From Lachnospiraceae bacterium UBA7160 (GTDB taxonomy: Bacteria > Bacillota > Clostridia > Lachnospirales > Lachnospiraceae), in assembly GCA_002491565.1 (NCBI GenBank), contig DKWE01000098.1:1-35044 (forward strand): 35,044 nt of DNA. Reading direction: 5' to 3'. Made by a program: the position numbers and the translations under genes. How positions within the stretch are numbered: position 1 is the first letter of the stretch; every line of letters begins with the position of its first letter. Under the pieces are notes generated by a model. The model did no database searches. It saw nothing but the letters and a program-made list of their open reading frames with translations, and was not told where the DNA came from. Positions 1-7,737 of the stretch are shown here, piece after piece.

Positions 1-1
1 A

Positions 2-187
2 ACGTATATTTATATCAGGTTTGTTGGGAGAGAGTACCGGATCAGCCGATCGACCGGGAGGGTTGCATGGTCAGAGGATCAGTTCCCTTTTATGCATTTT
101 GAAACGGTCATGTTTATGCTGGGACATGTACTGCGCAGAATCAGGGAATGTATGGAATATAGTACTCGCAGCATAGCTGCTCGTTAG
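2..187 (+). CDS. C-terminal part of an unknown protein (5' truncated by window edge)
   Basis: An open frame runs from the window edge to a TAG at 185-187 and encodes about 61 residues with a normal amino-acid mix. It reads RFVGREYRISRSTGRVAW, then a helix-like stretch around FETVMFMLGHVLRRI. I do not recognise the family. A dyad just after the stop is consistent with this being the real end of a gene. The start lies outside the window, so length and function cannot be judged. Confidence 0.45.
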   Translation, partial: TYIYIRFVGREYRISRSTGRVAWSEDQFPFMHFETVMFMLGHVLRRIRECMEYSTRSIAAR

Positions 188-232
188 CTTGTGAAGTTCG
201 CTCCTGCAAGCAGGCGAACTTCTTCTAAGCTA
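186..232 (+). terminator. Hairpin after the truncated first gene
   Basis: GAAGTTCGC (193-201) is perfectly complementary to GCGAACTTC (214-222), with CTGC/GCAG pairing inside the loop. A second arm, AGCTT (186-190) with AAGCT (227-231), extends the dyad. It starts right after the upstream stop codon and lies about 30 nt before the next start codon. The run of T residues after it is weak, so it may be a poor terminator or an operator for the ferrodoxin/flavodoxin pair. Confidence 0.45.
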
Positions 233-260
233 CAATATAAAAAGAAAGGGGAATCTATCA

Positions 261-1022
261 ATGTATGAAATAGTATTCAGTCCTACGGGAGGAACAAAGA
301 AAGTAGCAGACCTGCTGTGCGGCGGGATTGCAGAAAATTGCGGGATCGTGGATCTTTGCGACAGAAAGATGGAACAGGAAAACAGAACATTTACAGCGGA
401 GGATATCTGTCTCTTTGCAGTTCCATGCTTCGGCGGAAGAGTGCCTGACCTTGCGGCACAGAGAATCCGCAGAATGAAAGGAAATCACGCAAAAGCAATT
501 CTTGTTGTTGTAATTGGAAACCGGGCTTATGATGACGCATTGATCGAATTAAGGGATCTTGCAGAAGAAGCAGGATTTGTTCCGGTAGCGGCTGTTTGCG
601 GGAATGCAGAGCATTCCATCATGAGACAGTTCGGAAGCGGAAGACCGGATGCACAGGATGTGAAGGAATTGAATACATATGCTTCCAGGATCAAAGAGCT
701 GCTGAGACGGGAAAGCTTTGGAGAACTTCAGGTACCGGGGAACCGGCCATATAAAAACTACGGCGGCCTGCCTATGAAACCATCTGCATCCAGTCAATGT
801 ACAAAGTGCGGGAAATGTGCAAAGGAGTGTCCGTCGGGGGCAATCAAGGAGGAGCGTCCGGACACAACAGACAAAGATAAATGCATCACCTGTATGCGGT
901 GCGTTGCAGTTTGTCCGACCGGAGCCAGAGCATTGAACAAAGTAATGCTGGGTGCAGCGGGTATGGCAATGAAAAAGGCGTGTTCTGAGAGAAAGAAAAA
1001 TGAACTGTACCTGGCAAAGTAG
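261..1022 (+). CDS. EFR1 family ferrodoxin (flavodoxin-like domain fused to 2x[4Fe-4S])
   Basis: This 253-aa protein begins with a flavodoxin-type phosphate loop (FSPTGGTKK, residues 7-15) and a flavodoxin-like fold to about residue 155. It ends in a bacterial ferredoxin domain with two CxxCxxCxxxC clusters: Cys180/183/186/190 and Cys208/211/214/218. That layout is the EFR1 family, cytoplasmic electron carriers of anaerobic Firmicutes whose partner enzymes are mostly unknown. The ATG follows AAAGAAAGGGG. A flavodoxin gene starts 12 bp after the stop, so the two are probably co-transcribed and may exchange electrons. No transmembrane segment is visible. Confidence 0.9.
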   Translation: MYEIVFSPTGGTKKVADLLCGGIAENCGIVDLCDRKMEQENRTFTAEDICLFAVPCFGGRVPDLAAQRIRRMKGNHAKAILVVVIGNRAYDDALIELRDLAEEAGFVPVAAVCGNAEHSIMRQFGSGRPDAQDVKELNTYASRIKELLRRESFGELQVPGNRPYKNYGGLPMKPSASSQCTKCGKCAKECPSGAIKEERPDTTDKDKCITCMRCVAVCPTGARALNKVMLGAAGMAMKKACSERKKNELYLAK

Positions 1023-1034
1023 GGGGATTATGTT

Positions 1035-1532
1035 ATGAAGATATCGATTATTTACGCGAGCCAGACCGGAAATACGGAAGCAGCGGCAGAATACATTATG
1101 GATGGCATTCTGGCAAAGCACCCGTTTATTCAGGTTAAGATGATGAATGTAAGAGAGAATGAGGTGGATCTGGAATTCCTGAATCAGAGCGAAGCCGTGA
1201 TTTTCGGCTCCCCGGTGTATTTTACCGGGATGAGCTGGGAACTGAAAAAATGGTTTGACCAGAGCTTCCGTATAAAACTGAATGGAAAATTCGGGACAGC
1301 ATTTGTAACAGCGAATTCCCTTACTGGCGGGACAGACACAGCGATTATGGACATCATGCGCCATATGTTGGCGAAGGGTATGTTTGTTTTCTCAGGAGAA
1401 GGCAGTCAGCCGCTTGGTGCCTTTCAGATGGGCGCAGTTGTTCTGGCAAAGGAACTGGACAAGTATGCGGATCGGTTGGAGGCATTGGGAGCGAATGTGG
1501 CGGATGCTGTGACTTCGTTTGAGAGACATTGA
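1035..1532 (+). CDS. Flavodoxin family protein
   Basis: This 165-aa protein opens with the FMN phosphate-binding loop YASQTGNTEAAA (residues 7-18). It carries the second flavin-contact region FGSPVYFTGMSWELKKWFD and a third loop with TGG. Length and order fit a single-domain flavodoxin or FMN-dependent NAD(P)H oxidoreductase. It begins 12 bp downstream of the EFR1 gene with AGGGGG as ribosome binding site, so the two form an operon of soluble redox carriers. The reaction it serves cannot be told from sequence. Confidence 0.88.
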   Translation: MKISIIYASQTGNTEAAAEYIMDGILAKHPFIQVKMMNVRENEVDLEFLNQSEAVIFGSPVYFTGMSWELKKWFDQSFRIKLNGKFGTAFVTANSLTGGTDTAIMDIMRHMLAKGMFVFSGEGSQPLGAFQMGAVVLAKELDKYADRLEALGANVADAVTSFERH

Positions 1533-1869
1533 GAAGTATACTATGGAAGTGGGGCTGGAAGAGTTTCTGTTCGCCTGTTTTAGAAGCGATGAATGAATAT
1601 TCTGAGCCCGTGAATAGGACTGTCACCAGTGTTCTTCTTCATTTCGTTGGTTACAAGGACCTTATCGTTGTGCAAATAGCACAAAAAGTATTCTTGTTTA
1701 AATTCAACTAAGATAATAATTTGCATATTTTAGAAAATGTTAGCATATATTAATAAAAGCAAATGGCGTGATACGAATAAACAAATAAAAACAGAAATAA
1801 GCAAACAATAATTCTTGATTTTGTTTGCTTATTTTGTTATAGTTAGTTTAATGAAAGGAGGAAAATGGA
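1533..1869. other. AT-rich intergenic region
   Basis: No convincing gene is seen here. A short open frame overlaps the flavodoxin end but lacks a usable ribosome binding site. The second half is very AT-rich and holds the dyad at 1795-1834 and the GAAAGGAGG ribosome binding site of the next gene. Confidence 0.6.
1795..1834. terminator. 12-bp perfect inverted repeat before the AlbA-type regulator
   Basis: AAATAAGCAAAC (1795-1806) pairs perfectly with GTTTGCTTATTT (1823-1834) around a 16-nt AT-rich loop, followed by TGTTAT. It could end transcription of the flavodoxin operon. Because it lies about 35 bp before the start of a predicted regulator, it could equally be that regulator's own operator. 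The sequence alone does not decide. Confidence 0.5.
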
Positions 1870-3321
1870 ATGTTAGGCGAAGAACTGATTGAATTAGCAA
1901 ATCAGACGATTCAGTTAAAAGCGGAGACGCAGACCTTGGAAGTAAAGGCTGCACATGAAGGCTGTCCTAAGCGTCTGTATGATACGTTATCCAGTTTTTC
2001 CAATCAGGACGGAGGCGGAGTGATTTTATTCGGACTTGATGAATCAAAGAACTTTTCGCCAGTTGGGGTATACGATCTTCAGGATTTGCAAAAAAAGGTA
2101 ACAGAGCAGTGCAATCAAATGGTTCCTCCGGTCAGGGCAGTATTTACCGTTGCCAGGCTGGGAGAGAAACCGATTTGTTCTGCTGAAATTCCTTCTGCGG
2201 ATTTGACGGAATGCCCGTGCTATTACTCCGGAGCAGGACGGGTCAAAGGATCCTATGTTCGTGTCGGGGATGCAGATCTTCCTATGACGGATTATGAGAT
2301 ATATACCTATGAAGCGTTCCGAAAGCATCTGCATGACGACGAGAGAGTGGTCGGGAGAGCGAAAATGTCCCTTCTGGATAAGGATAAGCTTCAGACTTAT
2401 CTGTTGAGAATGAGAGAGGAGCGCCCTGGATTTTCCAGACTCAGTGTGGAGCAGGCTTATGAGATGCTGGCAATCACGCGAGATGGTATCCCGACGCTGG
2501 CGGCAATTTTAAATTTCGGGCTGTATCCGCAGGGGTATTTTCCGCAGCTTGCAATTACTGCCATTGTTGTCCCCGGAAAAGAAATCGGTGACATTGGTGA
2601 GGATGCTGCAAGGTTTTCTGATAACAAGCGGATCGAAGGAACTTTGCCTGCGATGCTTTCGGAAGCGCTCTCTTTTTGCAAACGGAATATGAAGGTGCGT
2701 ACCATTATTGATCCGGAGTCCGGAGAACGGATGGATAAGACAGAGTATCCGATTGAGGCTATCCGCGAAGTGATTCTGAATGCATTGATTCATCGGGATT
2801 ACAGCCATTTCACAGAAGGAACCCCTGTTCAGATTGATTTCTTTACGGACCGAATGGAGGTTCACAGCCCGGGTGGATTGTACGGAAGAATGACGGTTGA
2901 GGATCTTGGAAAATCAAGACCGGATCTGCGCAATCCGGCACTTGCAACAATGTCAGAATTTCTCTTGAAAACAGAAAATCGTTACTCTGGTATTCCAACG
3001 ATTCGCCGGGAAATGGCAGCAGCAGGATTGCCTGCTCCTGTGTTTATAAATCGGCGAAACGAATTTGCAGTTGTTCTTTACAACAAACAGGAGGCAGAAG
3101 GGAAAGAGGTTCCGAAAGAACGTGATAATGGAACGGATCAGCTGCTGGACTTTTGCAGGATTCCGAGAACCCGCAGGGAAATTGCAGATTTTTTAGGTAT
3201 TAATACGATCTTCTATGTAATGCAGCATTATGTACAGCCTTTACTCGAACGTGGGGAGCTTGCAATGACGATACCGGATAAACCGAAAAGCCGGAATCAG
3301 AAATTTGTGTTTAAGGAATAA
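1870..3321 (+). CDS. AlbA/Schlafen-domain ATP-binding transcriptional regulator
   Basis: This 483-aa protein has the AlbA_2 (Schlafen-type) N-terminal domain at about residues 18-140, with the characteristic LEVKAAHEG, SFSNQDGGGVILFGLDE and later YVRVGDADLPMTDYE. A GHKL-type ATP-binding fold of the HATPase_c_4 class follows: YPIEAIREVILNALIHRDYS near residue 292, then MEVHSPGGL and RNPALA. The C-terminal ~70 residues (RIPRTRREIADFLGI...) look like a winged helix. This is a standard architecture annotated as a putative DNA-binding regulator; the targets are unknown. The ATG has a very strong GAAAGGAGG seven bases upstream. The gene stands alone, downstream of an AT-rich dyad. Confidence 0.85.
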   Translation: MLGEELIELANQTIQLKAETQTLEVKAAHEGCPKRLYDTLSSFSNQDGGGVILFGLDESKNFSPVGVYDLQDLQKKVTEQCNQMVPPVRAVFTVARLGEKPICSAEIPSADLTECPCYYSGAGRVKGSYVRVGDADLPMTDYEIYTYEAFRKHLHDDERVVGRAKMSLLDKDKLQTYLLRMREERPGFSRLSVEQAYEMLAITRDGIPTLAAILNFGLYPQGYFPQLAITAIVVPGKEIGDIGEDAARFSDNKRIEGTLPAMLSEALSFCKRNMKVRTIIDPESGERMDKTEYPIEAIREVILNALIHRDYSHFTEGTPVQIDFFTDRMEVHSPGGLYGRMTVEDLGKSRPDLRNPALATMSEFLLKTENRYSGIPTIRREMAAAGLPAPVFINRRNEFAVVLYNKQEAEGKEVPKERDNGTDQLLDFCRIPRTRREIADFLGINTIFYVMQHYVQPLLERGELAMTIPDKPKSRNQKFVFKE

Positions 3322-3441
3322 ATGGGAAAAAGTGCAACTGCTTTACGAAAACGGCAAAGTGAAGAAACAAAAAAGTTGTCCGCAGCCATATCCGCAAGCC
3401 ATTTGGTGAAAAACGTTTCCGCGTCATAATTCAGGCAGACG

Positions 3442-3510
3442 GTGCGGATAAAGACCAAGATCTTGGCGGCATATTTCTCCGCGACCAACAATACGGAGGA
3501 CGTAGCTAGA
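3442..3510 (+). pseudogene. Fragment of a flavodoxin N-terminus, cut by the MITE
   Basis: Reading from a GTG at 3442 gives a peptide with KILAAYFSATNNTEDVARA. The hydrophobic strand followed by S-x-T-x-N-T is the FMN phosphate loop of flavodoxins (compare the intact SQTGNT loop of the gene at 1035). The frame continues straight into the inverted repeat at 3506 and no further flavodoxin sequence is found after the element. It looks like a gene start truncated by insertion or deletion. The match covers only about 20 residues. Confidence 0.5.
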
Positions 3511-3673
3511 GCGTGTTTGAAAAATCATTCCTATCAGATGTGCACCCCCGCTTTGCATGAGATTTCTGCCCAATTCAGTTGACGTAGCCCGCTACGCCGC
3601 CTTCATTTGGCAGAAATCTCCCACAAACTGTGACGCATATCTGGCAGAAAGTGTTTTTTCAAACACGCTCTAG
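3506..3673. mobile_element. 168-bp MITE-like palindromic element with 19-bp perfect terminal inverted repeats
   Basis: The left end ctagagcgtgtttgaaaaa (3506-3524) is the exact reverse complement of the right end (3655-3673). Inside, GAGATTTCTGCC and GGCAGAAATCTC form a second nested arm pair, and CGTAG/CTACG brackets a tiny loop at the centre. The whole element can therefore fold into one long imperfect hairpin. It has no coding capacity. It sits 19 bp from the stop of the minus-strand oxidoreductase and ends with runs of T on either strand, so it may also terminate transcription from both sides. No clear target-site duplication was found beyond the CTAG at the ends. Confidence 0.8.
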
Positions 3674-3692
3674 TGGCTCTGCTTATAACTTT

Positions 3693-4826
3693 TTAAAATG
3701 TAGGAATAATCACGGCTTCACCGTCACGAATAGCGGATTCATGGGCACAGATTCCGGCAGCGCAGATATTTGCCCCCAGTGTCTCGTCGATCCGCGCCTT
3801 TCTATTCTCCAGAATGCTCCTGACGAACTCGTGAACCAAGTGGGGGTGGGAGCCGTGATGCCCGCCACCCTGTCCCTTTTGGAGGGAGAGCTGGGGATTT
3901 AACGGGTCAAAATCTTCCGTGCGAATCGTATATTTCTGGATTTCCCCGGGAAGTGACTGGTGGAAATTCGGCAGGTCGATCTGTCTGATGACGGGCTCAG
4001 AACCTCTTTTTCCGTCTATGGCTGGAACGGCGGTAGTGACATAGGGCGCGTCGCCGTCCGCAAAGCCCCATTCAAAGCTTGCCTTGTTTCCATAGACGAA
4101 TAGCCCTTCCTGATACGCCCGTGCGGTTTCAAAAAGGCTACGGGTCGCCTCACCTTTCATGCCGTTTTCAAATTCGAAAATGGCGCATTCTACCGGATAG
4201 GGATTGTGATACCGGCAGCAAAGGGATTCCTCCATGGTGCCGGAGCCGAAGCAGTGGACCCGGCATATGCGGGAACCGGAGAGGACTGTCATGGGGGAAA
4301 TGGCGTGGGTTCCATACCACATGGGCGGCAGGCCAAGCCAGTAGTCGGGCCAGTTCGCCATATCCTGGTAGTGGCTGCCCCGCATGAACTGAATTTTTCC
4401 AAGTTCCCCCTGTCGGAGCATCCGTTCCACATAGAAAAACTGGTAGGTATAGAGGGTGGTTTCCATCATCATATAGTTTTTGCCGGATTTTTTTACGGCG
4501 TTTGTAATTCTTTGCAGGTCTTCCAAAGAGCATGCCATTGGAACCGTACAGGCGCAGTGCTTGCCGCTTTCCAGAACCGCGACTGTCTGGTCGGCATGAA
4601 GCGGAATGGGTGTGACGAGATGGACTGCGTCCAGAGTCTGATCGGAAAGGATTTCCTCAAAGCTTTGGTAAACGACAGCCTGTTTATGCCGACCTTTCAC
4701 TGCGCGAAGAAGCGCTGTGTCCGTATCATAGATGCCCACCCTCTCCACGTCCGGATGATCCAGATAAATCGGCAAAAAGCATCCGCCAAAGCCTAAGCCC
4801 ACCAGGGCGATATTTATTTTTTTCAT
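3693..4826 (-). CDS. Gfo/Idh/MocA family oxidoreductase
   Basis: The start was taken at the ATG whose complement is 4824-4826, because AAGGAGGAATTGCC precedes it; the open frame continues upstream but that extension is not protein-like. The 377-aa product has an N-terminal Rossmann fold with GLGFGG (residues 10-15). The second domain has METTLYTYQFFYVERMLRQGELG and WYGTHAISP, typical of Gfo/Idh/MocA NAD(P)-dependent sugar or inositol dehydrogenases. The usual E-K-P motif after the Rossmann core is replaced by T-V-P (residues 94-96), so the normal active-site lysine is absent; I recall this in a subgroup of the family. The substrate is unknown. It is divergent from the AraC regulator at 4941, its likely controller. 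Confidence 0.88.
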   Translation of the reverse strand: MKKINIALVGLGFGGCFLPIYLDHPDVERVGIYDTDTALLRAVKGRHKQAVVYQSFEEILSDQTLDAVHLVTPIPLHADQTVAVLESGKHCACTVPMACSLEDLQRITNAVKKSGKNYMMMETTLYTYQFFYVERMLRQGELGKIQFMRGSHYQDMANWPDYWLGLPPMWYGTHAISPMTVLSGSRICRVHCFGSGTMEESLCCRYHNPYPVECAIFEFENGMKGEATRSLFETARAYQEGLFVYGNKASFEWGFADGDAPYVTTAVPAIDGKRGSEPVIRQIDLPNFHQSLPGEIQKYTIRTEDFDPLNPQLSLQKGQGGGHHGSHPHLVHEFVRSILENRKARIDETLGANICAAGICAHESAIRDGEAVIIPTF

Positions 4827-4914
4827 GGCAATTCCTCCTTGTTTTGTTCTGTTTTTCTTTCTTTCATGGTATACTGGATCGGTAAGAATGAAAATGTAGA
4901 AAACGGAAAATATT

Positions 4915-4923
4915 TGGTATAAA
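4915..4923 (+). promoter_or_regulatory. Possible extended -10 of the AraC gene
   Basis: TGGTATAAA lies about 18 bp upstream of the AraC start codon and matches an extended -10 (TGn followed by a near-TATAAT hexamer). No good -35 hexamer is seen, as is common for extended -10 or activator-dependent promoters. The 114-bp gap to the divergent oxidoreductase gene probably holds both promoters. Confidence 0.3.
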
Positions 4924-4940
4924 AGGGAAGAAGGGATAGG

Positions 4941-5741
4941 ATGCTTTTTAATTTTCTGGATCAGAAGACAAGGCGGGTCATCAGTACCTGCAATTATAAT
5001 CAGCATATCGACACGGTACATCCGGACCGGGTCATGGAGGAGCATGATCTGATTTATATTCGGGATGGGAACTGGAGCATTTCACAGGACAAAATCGATT
5101 ATGTCCTGCATCCCGGCGATGTGATTTTGCTGCAGGGCGGGCACCACCATTACGGAACGGTTCCCTGCGCGGGCACAGTGAACACATGCTTTGTCCATTT
5201 TAACAGCGTCCCCCGGGACAAGGTAAGCACAAAGGAAGGACAGGAAACCGATTGTTACAGCTTTCCCATTGTGGTATCCTGTAAGGGTAAGCCGATGATC
5301 GAGCGTTGCTTTTACAAAATAATTCAAGCCTACTGGTCGGATGATCGTTACGCCCGGCAGAAAGCGTCGGCATGGCTGGAGTTGTGCCTATGCGAGCTGG
5401 GCGAACAGGAAACAGCCGATGCAGGAAACGGCATGGCAGAGGAAATCAAACGGCTGATCAAGATGACGCCGGAACGCTTTATCAGCAATGCGGAATTTGC
5501 GGAAAAGTACTGTTGCTGCATCAGGACGGTCACGACGAAATTCAAGGAAAGCACCGGCTGTTCCTTGCATGCCTGGCAGATGCGGATGAAATGCCAGATG
5601 GCGAAAGAACTGCTGGAATCCGATCCGTCTCTGACCTTGAAGGAGGTCGCTTCGGTTTACGGGTTTTATGACGAGTATCATTTCAGCAAGAGTTATAAAA
5701 AGATTTTCGGCAGTTCACCCGGCAAAAGGAAAGAGCGATAA
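4941..5741 (+). CDS. AraC family transcriptional regulator
   Basis: This 266-aa protein has an N-terminal cupin-like sensing domain, with HDLIYIRDGNWSISQ and a DVILLQGGHHHYG beta-barrel strand in the first ~100 residues. Its C-terminal AraC DNA-binding domain spans about residues 165-262, with two helix-turn-helix units; the second reads LTLKEVASVYGFYDEYHFSKSYKKIFGSSPGKRK, close to the family consensus. It is divergent from a Gfo/Idh/MocA oxidoreductase, a common pairing in carbohydrate use, so it probably activates that gene in response to a sugar. The GAAGAAGGGATAGG upstream gives an acceptable ribosome binding site. Confidence 0.9.
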   Translation: MLFNFLDQKTRRVISTCNYNQHIDTVHPDRVMEEHDLIYIRDGNWSISQDKIDYVLHPGDVILLQGGHHHYGTVPCAGTVNTCFVHFNSVPRDKVSTKEGQETDCYSFPIVVSCKGKPMIERCFYKIIQAYWSDDRYARQKASAWLELCLCELGEQETADAGNGMAEEIKRLIKMTPERFISNAEFAEKYCCCIRTVTTKFKESTGCSLHAWQMRMKCQMAKELLESDPSLTLKEVASVYGFYDEYHFSKSYKKIFGSSPGKRKER

Positions 5742-5993
5742 TCCTACGACCCAACTTCTACGACACAAAGCCGCCTGATTGTCAGTCTGGTCGAGAAGGC
5801 AGAAAAAAATACACTGATAGATGGATATGTAGATGTCGGAACTTTAAATTTACTTTCCGGAAAAAAGGAAGAGGGGCTCATCAATCTTCCATTGCTTGAC
5901 AAACCCTGTACAGAGGATACAATAAAAGCAGGGTTTCAGAAGGGCATCGAGCCACACTTACGTGCAGGCACGACGTGGATGCCGACCTTTTGA
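5742..5993 (+). pseudogene. Coding-like remnant without a start codon
   Basis: Directly after the AraC stop codon, and in the same frame, the sequence stays open for 83 codons to TGA at 5991-5993. It reads like a protein C-terminus, for example SRLIVSLVEKAEKNTLIDGY, then GTLNLLSGKKEEGL, ending RAGTTWMPTF. There is no usable start codon or ribosome binding site, and the only Met lies four codons from the end. I take it as the 3' end of a gene whose front is lost. I cannot assign a family. Direct read-through from araC is possible but would be unusual. Confidence 0.45.
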
Positions 5994-6285
5994 GCCTGGT
6001 AACAAAAATGCAGGTCCTGCAAAATCAGAATTGCCGGAAGAGGAGTGCCGGAAGGGAGTGAACCGATATGATCTTGATGAGTGCAAACGCTCCATGCAGA
6101 GTTTGAGGACGATGCATGGAGGCAGTACGCCGAAGGCGGTAAGAACTGTGGTATTGTGCACGGCGGATAAGCTGTAGACAGCAAAACAGCCAGAATTTCT
6201 TTACTGCAGAACGGCGGAGTCCTCAGGCTTTGCTCAAAGATTTTTATCCTCGCGAGACATAATTAGATCAAAGGAGCAAAGTCAT
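5994..6285. other. Degenerate intergenic stretch before the MFS gene
   Basis: Short open frames in all three frames look like pieces of broken genes and none has a proper start. One (6081-6170) is listed separately. The last ~60 bp carry the AAAGGAG ribosome binding site of the MFS transporter. No convincing promoter pair was found. Confidence 0.5.
6081..6170 (+). pseudogene. Second coding-like remnant (29 codons)
   Basis: From a GTG at 6081 the frame encodes 29 residues with a natural composition (LHAEFEDDAWRQYAEGGKNC, then GIVHGG) and a TAA. It lacks a ribosome binding site. The upstream sequence in the other two frames also looks coding-like, so this may be a frameshifted remnant. No family is recognised. 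Confidence 0.3.
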
Positions 6286-7572
6286 ATGAAAAACATAGTA
6301 AAAGAACTGAAAACATTTTTGATTCTCTGGAGTACGCAGGCTCTTTCGACGCTCGGGAGCGCGATGACCAACTTTGCGCTGACGCTGTGGCTTTACCAGA
6401 AGACCGGCTCTGCGCTGCAGACAGCGCTTTTGTCGATCTGTTCGTATGCGCCGTATGTGTGCATGAGCATTTTTGCAGGAGCCCTGAGCGACCGCTGGGA
6501 TAAAAAGAAGACCATGCTTGTGTGCGACACGTTTGCCGCAGGGTGTACGGTTATTGTGCTGATTCTGCTGAAGCAGGATCTTCTGATGCCGTGGCATATG
6601 TATGTACTGAACGCAGTAAATGGCCTGATGAATACGATCCAGCAGCCTGCGGGCGATGTCGCGATGACGCTGATTACGCCGAAAAAGCATTATCAGAGGA
6701 CCAGCGGCCTGCGCTCGTTTTCCAATTCGCTGGTGACGATCCTGAATCCAGTGCTTGCCACCTCGCTGTTTGCATTTGCAGGAATCGATGCGGTGATCTA
6801 TGTGGATCTCGGAACCTTTGCGGTAGCCTTTTTCGCGCTGCTTCTGTTTATCCGGATACCGGAGGTGCCGAAGCGGGCGGAGGCAGACGGAGAATCCTTC
6901 TTTGCTTCGGTAAAAGAAGGGCTGCGCTATCTGCAAGACAATCGTTTGATTCTGGTGCTGATCCTGTTCCTTGCAGGAGTCAACCTGGTGGCGTCCGCGT
7001 TTGACGCAGTGCTTCCTGCCTACGTCCTGCCGAGAAAGAATGGGGGAGAAGCAGTTCTGGGTATGGTGACATCCTGCGCAGGGATTGCGACTCTTGCGGG
7101 AAGTCTGCTGGTGACAGTGATGCCCGCGCCGAAGGACCGGATCCGGGTGATCTATGGCACGATGCTGCTGTCGCTCAGTTTGGAAAACTTCCTCCTGGCA
7201 TTTGGAAGGACGCCAGCATTGTGGTGCCTCGGGCAAGTCATTGGCTGGCTGCCAGTACCATTTATGAACGCGAACCTGGATGTGATTTTACGCTCGAGCA
7301 TTCCGGAGTCCCTGCAGGGACGTGTCTATTCCTGTAGAAATACCCTGCAGTTTTTTACAATCCCGATTGGCTTTTTTGCGGGCGGTGTGCTGGTCGATGA
7401 GCTTTGCGAGCCGATGCTGGAGGCAGCTGCAGGAGAGAGTCTGCTTCATCTGCTGTTTGGCAGCGGAAAAGGCGCAGGGGCGGCAATGGTGATGCTGATC
7501 CTGGGAATCACAGGGACCTTGATTTGTCTCGTGTTTGGAAGAATCCTGCGGCGCTACCGGTTCGAAGAGTAA
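6286..7572 (+). CDS. MFS transporter (drug or siderophore exporter type)
   Basis: This 428-aa membrane protein has about 12 predicted helices. The N-terminus FLILWSTQALSTLGSAMTNFALTLWLYQKTGSA and the loop-2 sequence GALSDRWDKKKTMLVCD (the MFS motif A region) resemble the MFS_3 group, which includes macrolide and enterobactin exporters. It should work by proton antiport in the cytoplasmic membrane. The substrate cannot be predicted. AAAGGAG precedes the ATG. It is followed after 23 bp by the promoter/operator of the TerB-like operon, so it is probably transcribed alone. Confidence 0.85.
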   Translation: MKNIVKELKTFLILWSTQALSTLGSAMTNFALTLWLYQKTGSALQTALLSICSYAPYVCMSIFAGALSDRWDKKKTMLVCDTFAAGCTVIVLILLKQDLLMPWHMYVLNAVNGLMNTIQQPAGDVAMTLITPKKHYQRTSGLRSFSNSLVTILNPVLATSLFAFAGIDAVIYVDLGTFAVAFFALLLFIRIPEVPKRAEADGESFFASVKEGLRYLQDNRLILVLILFLAGVNLVASAFDAVLPAYVLPRKNGGEAVLGMVTSCAGIATLAGSLLVTVMPAPKDRIRVIYGTMLLSLSLENFLLAFGRTPALWCLGQVIGWLPVPFMNANLDVILRSSIPESLQGRVYSCRNTLQFFTIPIGFFAGGVLVDELCEPMLEAAAGESLLHLLFGSGKGAGAAMVMLILGITGTLICLVFGRILRRYRFEE

Positions 7573-7595
7573 AATAAAAACAGTATGAAACTTAC

Positions 7596-7642
7596 TTGAA
7601 TTTCACCCCACAGTCCCCTATAATGAGCTGTGGGGTGAATTC
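7596..7642 (+). promoter_or_regulatory. Sigma-A promoter inside an inverted repeat (operator-like), start of the TerB-like operon
   Basis: TTGAAT (7596-7601) and TATAAT (7619-7624) are separated by 17 bp, a near-consensus housekeeping promoter. GAATTTCACCCCACAG (7598-7613) and CTGTGGGGTGAATTC (7628-7642) form an almost perfect inverted repeat (one base missing in the right arm). The left arm covers the -35/spacer and the right arm the expected transcription start. This is the geometry of a repressor operator. Read as RNA it could also be a terminator of the MFS gene, but no T-run follows. Confidence 0.65.
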
Positions 7643-7737
7643 GATGTTTGGCTTTCGTGATGATATAAGATTTTATGTAGTACAGGTAGAACGTGACCAC
7701 AGGAGAAGAGATACTGTCTGACAGAGGAAGGAATGGT

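Larger units (their letters stand above)
3322..3692. other. Intergenic region with decayed coding sequence and a MITE
   Basis: The region between the plus-strand AlbA-type gene and the minus-strand oxidoreductase contains no intact gene. It holds a flavodoxin-like N-terminal fragment (3442-3510) that runs directly into a 168-bp palindromic element (3506-3673). The stretch 3322-3441 encodes only short, stop-interrupted frames. Confidence 0.7.

Noticed and set aside
1529..1711. 60-codon frame overlapping the flavodoxin end
   Set aside because: No ribosome binding site, unlikely composition and extension into AT-rich non-coding DNA.
4827..5045. 73-codon N-terminal extension of the oxidoreductase
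   Set aside because: It would run through the divergent promoter region and into araC; the internal ATG has an AAGGAGG site and the family's normal start.
5962..6177. 71-codon frame in the region after araC
   Set aside because: Overlaps the better-looking remnants in other frames, has no ribosome binding site and an unnatural composition.
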